This document shows, in pieces, positions 1 to 5,788 of a DNA stretch of 17,015 nt; within the stretch, counting starts at the first letter, position 1, and every line of letters begins with the position of its first letter. The notes below the pieces were generated by a model that was not told the DNA's origin, ran no database searches, and saw nothing but the letters and a program-made list of their open reading frames with translations. Origin of the DNA: Bacteroidales bacterium (GTDB lineage Bacteria; Bacteroidota; Bacteroidia; Bacteroidales; Marinilabiliaceae); contig CAAFWU010000018.1 of assembly GCA_900766825.1 (NCBI GenBank), positions 1 through 17,015 on the forward strand. The letters are read 5' to 3'. The translations under genes and the position numbers were made by a program.

Positions 1-1726
1 AACCAAAGCGCACGAAGTAGTAGAGGAAGAAGTCGTGGAGTTCGTAGGGTCCTACTAAATCTTCGGTCTTTTGGTCTATTTCGCCCTTCTCGTTGGCGGG
101 TAGCAATTCGGGGCTTATTGGGGTGTCCAGTATGTCGGTCAGGTATTTCTGGGTTTCCTCTGTCATCGACGTATCGGCCACATACTGAACCACATAGCGA
201 ACCAATGTTTTGGGAACGCCAGCGTTTACTCCGTACATTGACATTTGGTCACCATTGTATGTGGCCCAACCTAATGCCAGTTCGGACATGTCGCCCGTGC
301 CCACCACAATGCCGTTTACCTTGTTGCTATAGTCCATGAGAATTTGGGTGCGTTCGCGAGCTTGAGCATTCTCGTAGGTTACGCTGCGGTCGGTTTCTGG
401 CACACCAAGGTCGGTCAGATGTTGTTTGCACGATGCCGTTATGTCAATCTCCTCGATGCTAACACCGAGCGATTTCATCAGTCCCACAGCATTGTCATGT
501 GTTCTGCTGGTGGTTCCAAAGCCTGGCATTGTTATGCCCACCACGTCTGTTCTGGGTCTATTGAGCAAGTCCATGGTCTTGGCTGCCACAAGTAGTGCCA
601 GAGTGGAGTCTAAGCCACCCGAGATGCCTATCACGGCCTTCTTTGCATGGCTTGCCCTAAGCCTTTGGGCCAATCCGTTGGTTTGTATGCTGAAGACCTC
701 TTTGCAATTCTCGGCACGGTCCGATGTAGCAGATGGGACAAAGGGGTGGCGGGGGAAGATGCGGGTGACGTTCACCTCGTCCAGGTCGCTGCGCATATCA
801 ATGGTTACTGTGCGTACGGATGGCAATGGCATGCAGCTGGCAAAGGTGTTGGTTTTCAGTCGCATCGATGTTAGGCGAAGCAGGTCGATGTCTGCTGTTA
901 CATAGGTCGATTCTTGAGCAAAACGTTCACCTTTGGCTAGTATGGTGCCGTTTTCGGCAATGTAGGTGGCTCCGCCAAACACCAGATCTGTGGTGCTTTC
1001 TCCTATGCCCGATGATGCGTAGACATAGCCTGCAAAGGTCTTGGCACTCTGCATGGCAATTAGGCTCTCGCGATAGGCGTTCTTGCTTACGTTGTCGTTT
1101 GAGGCCGAGATGTTTATGATTATCTGAGCGCCATTTAGGGCCATATAGGTTGAGGGGGCGATGGGGGCCCATAAGTCCTCGCATATCTCCACACCAAACT
1201 TTACGTGTTCTTTGCTGTCGGCAAATAGCAGGTCGGTTCCGAAGGGAACTTCGTTGCCGCACAAGGTCACGCTTTTGGGGGTGCCACTCTGCGCTTGTTG
1301 GAACCAACGACCTTCGTAGAATTCGCCGTAGTTGGGCATGTAAGTCTTTGGTACAACGCCCTTTATCTCGCCATCGGCAATCACGGCTGCGCAGTTGTAT
1401 AGTCTTCCGTCCAGAGCCACAGGTACTCCCACAACGGACACCACTGGCACTGTGCTGGTCATGCTCACAATGTTGTCTAGAGCCTGTTCGGCTTCTCGTA
1501 AAAAGAAGGGTTGCAGAAAGAGGTCTGCTGCCGTGTAGCCAGTGATGCAGAGTTCGGGTAGAGCCACAATGGCTGCCCCCTCGTCGGCTGCATGTCGTAT
1601 GATGTCTATGATTTGTTCAGCATTCTTCTGGCAATTGGCAACGCTTATCATGGGCGAGCCTGCTGCCACCTTTACGAAGCCTGTCGAGACCACGTCCTCT
1701 TTGCTGTAGTTGAATATGCCTAACAT
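1..1726 (-). CDS. nadE: Glutamine-dependent NAD+ synthase (partial, 3' end cut by window edge)
   Basis: Makes NAD+ from deamido-NAD+, ATP and glutamine in the cytoplasm, the last step of NAD biosynthesis. 575 codons are visible, in one open frame from the ATG at 1726 to the window edge. The family is usually about 640-650 residues, so roughly 70 C-terminal residues are missing. Residues 1-280 form the nitrilase-type glutaminase domain: catalytic Glu in LPELCITGY (near 58), Lys in PKTYMPNYGEFYEGRW (near 127) and Cys in FGVEICEDLW (near 182). Residues about 340-575 form the synthetase domain: the ATP-pyrophosphatase loop GISGGLDST (near 367-375), ENAQARERTQILM, VVGTGDMSELALGW and the typical PYELHDFFLYYFVRFG near the cut. 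The gene starts 27 nt after the rho stop with no terminator between, so the two are probably co-transcribed. Identification is firm; the true 3' end is not seen. Confidence 0.97.
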   Translation of the reverse strand, partial: MLGIFNYSKEDVVSTGFVKVAAGSPMISVANCQKNAEQIIDIIRHAADEGAAIVALPELCITGYTAADLFLQPFFLREAEQALDNIVSMTSTVPVVSVVGVPVALDGRLYNCAAVIADGEIKGVVPKTYMPNYGEFYEGRWFQQAQSGTPKSVTLCGNEVPFGTDLLFADSKEHVKFGVEICEDLWAPIAPSTYMALNGAQIIINISASNDNVSKNAYRESLIAMQSAKTFAGYVYASSGIGESTTDLVFGGATYIAENGTILAKGERFAQESTYVTADIDLLRLTSMRLKTNTFASCMPLPSVRTVTIDMRSDLDEVNVTRIFPRHPFVPSATSDRAENCKEVFSIQTNGLAQRLRASHAKKAVIGISGGLDSTLALLVAAKTMDLLNRPRTDVVGITMPGFGTTSRTHDNAVGLMKSLGVSIEEIDITASCKQHLTDLGVPETDRSVTYENAQARERTQILMDYSNKVNGIVVGTGDMSELALGWATYNGDQMSMYGVNAGVPKTLVRYVVQYVADTSMTEETQKYLTDILDTPISPELLPANEKGEIDQKTEDLVGPYELHDFFLYYFVRFG

Positions 1727-1753
1727 ATCTATTTATCTTAACTTATTGACGTT

Positions 1754-3748
1754 CTACGAGTTTAGAGTTGCCAAAAACTCAGCATTGTTACGCGTTTTGT
1801 TCATCATGTCCACCAGTTTGGTCATCACCTCAACGGGTGTCATGTCCGCTATGCCTTTATTGCGCAGTACCCACATGCGGTTCAAAGTCTCGCGGTCGTG
1901 CAGCAAGTCGTCTCTGCGGGTGCTTGAGGCGTTTACGTCTATGGCGGGGAAGATTCGCTTGTTGGACAACTTGCGGTCCAACTGCAACTCCATATTGCCA
2001 GTGCCTTTGAACTCCTCGAATATCACGTCGTCCATCTTGGAGCCTGTGTCGGTAAGTGCTGTGGCCACAATGGTAAGCGAACCGCCGTTCTCTATGTTGC
2101 GCGCTGCGCCAAAGAAACGTTTTGGTTTGTGCAGAGCGTTGGCATCTACACCGCCTGTTAGAACCTTGCCAGAGGCGGGAGACACTGTGTTGTAGGCTCG
2201 TGCCAAACGGGTTATCGAGTCCAAGAGAATTACAACGTCATGACCACATTCAACCATGCGTTTGGCTTTTTCCAGCACAATGTTCGCTACTTTCACGTGC
2301 CTCTCTGCGGGCTCATCGAATGTTGAGGCTATAACCTCTGCATTCACCGAGCGCTGCATATCTGTAACCTCCTCGGGGCGTTCGTCAATAAGCAGAATTA
2401 TGAGGTACACTTCGGGGTGGTTGTCTGCAATAACGTTGGCTATGTCCTTTAGCAACACTGTTTTACCAGTCTTAGGCTGAGCCACGATAAGACCGCGCTG
2501 ACCCTTGCCTATGGGTGCGAAGAGATCCACAAGTCGGGTGCTGACATTGGCCTTAGGACCTTCAGAAAGCTTAAACTTTTCGCAAGGGAACACAGGAGTT
2601 AGGTTCTCGAAGAGTTGGCGGTCGCGGGTCTGTTCCGGTCTCTTGCCATTTATGGTGTCTACCTTCACCAAGGGGAAGAATTTTTCGCCCTCGCGTGGAG
2701 GACGGATGTAGCCCACAACGGTGTCGCCTGTGCGCAATCCGTAGCCTCGTATTATGTTTTGCTGTACGTAGACGTCGTCTGGCGAACTCAAGTAGTTGTA
2801 GTCCGATGAACGCAAGAAGCCATAGCCCTCTTGCATAAGTTCCAGCACGCCTTGTGCCTTAACAATGCTGTCTAGATTGTAGTTAGCCCTTGGTTCTGGT
2901 TGCTCCTCAAGTCTTCTGTACGAGCCCCAAGCCTGCTGCTTATCTTCGTAGGCATAGCCCTGTCCGTTGCCTTGACCATAGCCCTGATTACTGCCCTGAG
3001 CATAATTCTGACCATAGCCCTGAGCGTTGTTCATTACATTGTTCTGACCATAGCCCGAGTTATTGTTCTGACCATAGACTTGACCGTAATTCGCATTGTT
3101 GCTCTGTACGTAATTTGAACTGTAGTCCTGACCGTAGTCAATTTTATCTCTTCCAAAGTCCCCTTGGCTCAGTTCTCTGAGAAGTTCGCTCTGTCCCGAG
3201 CTACTCAGTTTATCTGCCAAAGACTGCATGCCGCCATTGTCTACCTCTTTGGCCATCTCTTTTCCCATGACCGCAGAGTCCGAACTGTCATCAATGCTTC
3301 GGCGTTTGCTTATGCTGTCGGTGTTTTTCCAATCCTTAGCGTTTTTTGTTGTGTATGTAGTCACTTGAACACGCTGTCTGGGTTTGCGAGTCTGAACATC
3401 CATAGGTTCTTCTTCGGGTTCCTCGTCCTCCTCTTCGGGCTCCACGGTTTTGAATCTGCTGAAGGCTTTGGCAATAAGATCCTCGCGCTCCTCAGCACTC
3501 AGAGGTGTTCCTGGTTTTGGAGCTACAGTTGAACTTGAGGAACTCGCTGTGCTTTCACTCTTTTGAGGCTCTGTGTCCGATGAATTTGTATTTCCGTTGG
3601 CTCCGCTAACTTCCAATATCTTATCTGAGAGTTCTTTCTTTTTATAAAGTTCAACTCTCTTAATACCTAGACTTTTAGCTATTTCGCGAAGCTTGGGTAG
3701 CAACAATCCCGCTAATTCCTCTTTGTTGTACATTTGTTCTGTATTCAA
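1754..3748 (-). CDS. rho: Transcription termination factor Rho with a large low-complexity N-terminal insertion
   Basis: Hexameric RNA-dependent ATPase/helicase that ends transcription at Rho-dependent sites. 664 residues against about 420 in E. coli; the excess lies between the Rho_N domain and the RNA-binding fold. Order: Rho_N helical domain (about 8-46); Ser/Glu-rich acidic linker (about 50-125); basic/Ser stretch (about 120-205); Tyr-Gly-Gln-Asn-rich repeats (about 205-268); cold-shock-like RNA-binding domain (about 290-365, EGYGFLRSSDYNYL); ATPase core with Walker A AQPKTGKT (423-430), catalytic region LLIDERPEEVTDM, Walker B VVILLD (505-510), Q-loop TGGVDANALH (531-540) and R-loop ARNIENGGS. 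All motor motifs are intact. Such insertions are normal in Bacteroidota; in B. thetaiotaomicron the disordered region is reported to drive phase separation. An in-frame ATG five codons downstream (3733) is an alternative start. No clear promoter was seen upstream. Confidence 0.98.
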   Translation of the reverse strand: MNTEQMYNKEELAGLLLPKLREIAKSLGIKRVELYKKKELSDKILEVSGANGNTNSSDTEPQKSESTASSSSSTVAPKPGTPLSAEEREDLIAKAFSRFKTVEPEEEDEEPEEEPMDVQTRKPRQRVQVTTYTTKNAKDWKNTDSISKRRSIDDSSDSAVMGKEMAKEVDNGGMQSLADKLSSSGQSELLRELSQGDFGRDKIDYGQDYSSNYVQSNNANYGQVYGQNNNSGYGQNNVMNNAQGYGQNYAQGSNQGYGQGNGQGYAYEDKQQAWGSYRRLEEQPEPRANYNLDSIVKAQGVLELMQEGYGFLRSSDYNYLSSPDDVYVQQNIIRGYGLRTGDTVVGYIRPPREGEKFFPLVKVDTINGKRPEQTRDRQLFENLTPVFPCEKFKLSEGPKANVSTRLVDLFAPIGKGQRGLIVAQPKTGKTVLLKDIANVIADNHPEVYLIILLIDERPEEVTDMQRSVNAEVIASTFDEPAERHVKVANIVLEKAKRMVECGHDVVILLDSITRLARAYNTVSPASGKVLTGGVDANALHKPKRFFGAARNIENGGSLTIVATALTDTGSKMDDVIFEEFKGTGNMELQLDRKLSNKRIFPAIDVNASSTRRDDLLHDRETLNRMWVLRNKGIADMTPVEVMTKLVDMMNKTRNNAEFLATLNS

Positions 3749-4740
3749 GTGTAAGACTTTTGTTCTGTATTAAAATTTATAGAGTGGGGGCAAGTCTGTG
3801 ATTCTTTATTTTGGGACAGTAGAAATCTTCTTAGTGATTCTTCATTACATACAACCAAGCATCTTTTTGCACATTTAAATCCTTATGTGCCATTCCCCCT
3901 ATGAGTAACTCGGTTAATTACAGGAAATTGAAGAAGCTATTTCTTGCAAAAATTTCTATGACTAATGGTTTCTATAAGTCTCAGACAAATAGACCATTGT
4001 GTAACGTCCAATAATTCACAGATTCTCATCGAAGTAATATATTGCGATGTGTAAATTATTTTAAGAGGTTTGCCTATTTGAAAACACAACAGAAAATGGG
4101 ACTGGGTTTCAGCCATCTTCTAAACATTATTACTTTCACATCTTTTTGTAAAGAAGCAAACAAAGCAATGTGTTTTTACAGGCCACTTTGTTTTGTCTAT
4201 AGCAAACAAATGAAAAGAATTGAATTTTTGGGGTGAGGCAACACGTCTCTTGCAATGGAAAAGTAGAGAAAATTGCTCTGTATGTGAACTCCTATCGTTC
4301 AAAGGCTTTTACTAAGCAACAAACACATCAAAAACTCATTAGGAAATGAAACCCGTTCTGTTTTTGTCCGTTTTGTTTGTCTTGTATTGTGTCCTCACCT
4401 ACTTATTGAACAAAATTATGTATTTTTTATTTTTGCTGCAATAATAATCCATCATTTTTATCCTTTTTTTCTATTAGGTCGAATGGTTATAGTTCAGAAT
4501 GCAGACTCAATCCCAAAAGGTTTAATTTCTTTATTTACTGCACCACTCAAGCAATTGATGGGGAATGATAAAACCCTTACACTCAATTTCTTCGCAAATA
4601 AATAGGCAGCACGAATGACGATTTTCTTAGTGATTACTACGTTAGGCACACTACGAAGAGACTCTACAATCAAATTATTGCACTCGGTACTACTTTCGTA
4701 GACTTTGTAAAGTAAGAGGATATATGTAGGCAGTAATGGT
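3749..4740. other. AT-rich gene-free stretch upstream of rho
   Basis: About 1 kb with no ORF that looks like a real protein. The longest frames (64-73 codons, for example 4042-4236 and 4387-4605) are rich in Phe, Cys, His and Lys as expected from AT-rich noncoding DNA and match no family I know. The rho leader and promoter must lie at the left end, but no TAnnTTTG box is visible on the minus strand close to 3748. The composition is clearly more AT-rich than the flanking genes, which suits decayed sequence. Confidence 0.6.
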
Positions 4741-4894
4741 TCTTCTCTACTTGTTGTTTACCCACAATACAGCAAAAGGCATACGTTATTGTAATACAAT
4801 TATATTACTACCCAAAAGGACTGTGGGATGTGGTAAGAAGCTACCGCACAGCCAGGAGATAAAGAGAGGATAAAAAACTTAAAGTTAAAGTGGA

Positions 4895-5130
4895 TAAGAA
4901 AAGTAAAGAGCAAGGAGTGCGCTCGCTCCTTATGGCCTCTCACTAACCACCCTATTAGATAAGTGACACATTCAATGGTGAGGGTGTTCTCCAGCGCAGT
5001 TTAGGACTCTTTATATTAACAAAATTAATAAATAATTGCACATATCAACCAATGGGCAACATCTTTCCCTCAAAAAAGATTCCACCCAACATAAATAACA
5101 TTTCCTAAATGATCTCCTTCAACATCTTTG
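4895..5130 (+). pseudogene. Decayed sequence, copy A (collinear with copy B at 9340-9580)
   Basis: Aligning this stretch by eye with 9340-9580 shows three shared blocks at nearly the same spacing. TGGCCTCTC begins at 4933 and at 9378. ATCAACCAATGG begins about 110 and 118 nt later. An ATG followed two bases later by CTCCTTC begins 176 and 180 nt later. Around the first block about 25 of 30 bases agree. Read on the plus strand, copy A gives GLSLTTLLDK and then, after a frame change, GEGVLQRSL, matching GLSQANLLAK and SEGGFQRQ in copy B. Stops and a frameshift break copy A, so it looks like the remnant of a coding sequence or element. I do not recognise the family. Weaker resemblance may extend left to about 4745. 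Confidence 0.5.
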
Positions 5131-5135
5131 TAATA

Positions 5136-5268
5136 ACAAAAATTGCGACAAGACGCGAGTAGTACGCTCGCTTTTGTCTTGTCGCTATAATATGTGATTT
5201 AATGAATAGCATGACGACCTACGTAAGCCAAAGCGATCGCCACGCTGCCGATGTCAAACGTCTTACTT
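5136..5268 (-). ncRNA. Second candidate small RNA, terminator-ended
   Basis: About 130 nt lie between a -7 box match (TAGTTTTG on the minus strand, 5280-5273) and the strong terminator at 5140-5185. No good -33 TTTG is found about 20 nt upstream; that position falls in the terminator of the preceding RNA gene. Possible internal pairings include GUAAG with CUUAC and AGCG with CGCU before the terminator stem. There is no ORF worth calling. It could instead be the tail of a read-through product of the first RNA, or simply intergenic sequence. Function unknown. Confidence 0.35.
5140..5185 (-). terminator. Strong intrinsic terminator, minus-strand transcript
   Basis: Ten-base perfect arms GCGACAAGAC (5145-5154) and GTCTTGTCGC (5176-5185) enclose a second 5-bp stem GCGAG/CTCGC (5155-5159, 5167-5171) with a 7-nt loop and a 4-nt bulge. 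Read on the minus strand the hairpin is followed after AA by a run of five T (within 5140-5144). On the plus strand it is followed by TATAATATG, so it points leftward. It would end a transcript beginning near 5268 or catch read-through from the RNA gene at 5284-5370. Confidence 0.75.
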
Positions 5269-5272
5269 TTGT

Positions 5273-5280
5273 CAAAACTA
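5273..5280 (-). promoter_or_regulatory. -7 box match TAGTTTTG
   Basis: Matches the Bacteroidota TAnnTTTG element on the minus strand and sits about 10 nt after the T-run of the preceding RNA gene. There is no TTTG at the expected -33 spacing, so this is a weak call on its own. Confidence 0.35.
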
Positions 5281-5283
5281 TCT

Positions 5284-5370
5284 ATAAAAAAAGAAGGTCT
5301 AAGGCACCACGATGCTTGCGTTAGCAACCCCCATGGAGACGTCCGAAACGCACCCCCTAGTCCCTTCTTT
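5284..5370 (-). ncRNA. Compact small RNA gene, about 85 nt, unknown family
   Basis: A consensus promoter (5375-5406) places the start near 5370. The transcript opens with AAGAAGG (5369-5363), which pairs perfectly with CCUUCUU (5297-5291) at its other end; the U-run 5292-5286 follows, so the closing stem is also the terminator. A second pairing CUAGG (5360-5356) with CCUUAG (5304-5299, one bulged U) extends the stem. Inside are two hairpins: GGGG..GCGU-UUCGG-ACGU-CUCC and UGCU-AACGCA-AGCA. The region is GC-rich within very AT-rich surroundings. No ORF fits. I looked for the conserved SRP RNA motif (GGAAGGAAGCAGC type), tmRNA and RNase P features and found none; it is much shorter than 6S RNA. 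A riboswitch is unlikely because the next minus-strand gene (rho) is 1.5 kb away. Promoter, structure and terminator together make a real RNA likely; its role is unknown. Confidence 0.65.
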
Positions 5371-5374
5371 GTTG

Positions 5375-5406
5375 CAAAGATAGTAAATAATTAAATAATG
5401 CACAAA
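5375..5406 (-). promoter_or_regulatory. Full Bacteroidota-type promoter of the small RNA
   Basis: On the minus strand: -33 TTTG (5406-5403), a 20-nt AT-rich spacer, and -7 TATCTTTG (5382-5375), an exact match to TTTG-N19-21-TAnnTTTG. It is one of only two promoters in the window where I see both boxes at proper spacing; the other drives the tRNA pair. Confidence 0.75.
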
Positions 5407-5741
5407 ATAAGAAAATTAGAATTCCGAAAAAATTAATTAGATGAATAAATAGAGAAACTGAAAACGGTTCATTCTATTGTTTGAGCATAAAACAATAGGT
5501 TGCATTAGAATTAATTTGTACATTTTTTTTGACTATGTTAAAATTGTGCCAACGACTCTGTGTGTCCCACTGTTGTCTATTACGGAACAACATAAAATAA
5601 TGAGAATATAGCTATAAGCGTATCTAATTCAGTTTCCTCTTGTGAAACTTCCGAAGAGGGTTTTATTAGACGAATATAGACCGTGTATTGCGCAAATACT
5701 CAACATTTTGACTTAAACAAACTCCCACAAAACTCCCCCCC

Positions 5742-5782
5742 AAAAAAAAATACGGTCTACCTCAAATTGGAGGTAGACCGTA
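5742..5782 (-). terminator. Intrinsic terminator of the GH2 gene
   Basis: Perfect 13-bp inverted repeat TACGGTCTACCTC (5751-5763) and its complement (5770-5782) with a 6-nt loop, followed on the minus strand by nine T (5750-5742). It lies 6 nt past the stop codon of the GH2 gene. The plus-strand side has only a short A-run, so it works mainly leftward. Confidence 0.9.
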
Positions 5783-5788
5783 AAAAGT

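Noticed and set aside
927..1545. Long ORFs on both strands inside nadE (126 and 131 codons)
   Set aside because: They overlap the nadE frame, which carries intact glutaminase motifs; their Arg/Cys/Ser-rich composition is that of shadow frames.
2945..3136. Repeat tract in rho considered as an independent DNA repeat or CRISPR-like array
   Set aside because: The repeats are codon-level (Tyr-Gly-Gln-Asn) and stay in frame with Rho; there are no spacers.
4042..4605. Short ORFs of 60-72 codons in the AT-rich gap
   Set aside because: No family resemblance, composition as expected for AT-rich noncoding DNA, and no promoter box in front.
4824..4852. Imperfect hairpin CTGT..GTGGTA/TACCGC..ACAG, considered as a terminator or RNA element
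   Set aside because: Five-base bulge, no T-run on either side and no gene next to it; not distinguishable from chance.
5284..5370. Small RNA considered as SRP RNA (ffs), 6S RNA or the Bacteroidales-1 motif
   Set aside because: The near-universal SRP tetraloop region is absent; the length is about half that of 6S RNA; Bacteroidales-1 is usually reported beside the L20 gene, which is not here. A covariance-model scan would settle it.
5734..5750. C7A9 homopolymer run, considered as a phase-variable tract
   Set aside because: It lies outside any reading frame; the A-run is the T-tract of the GH2 terminator on the other strand.
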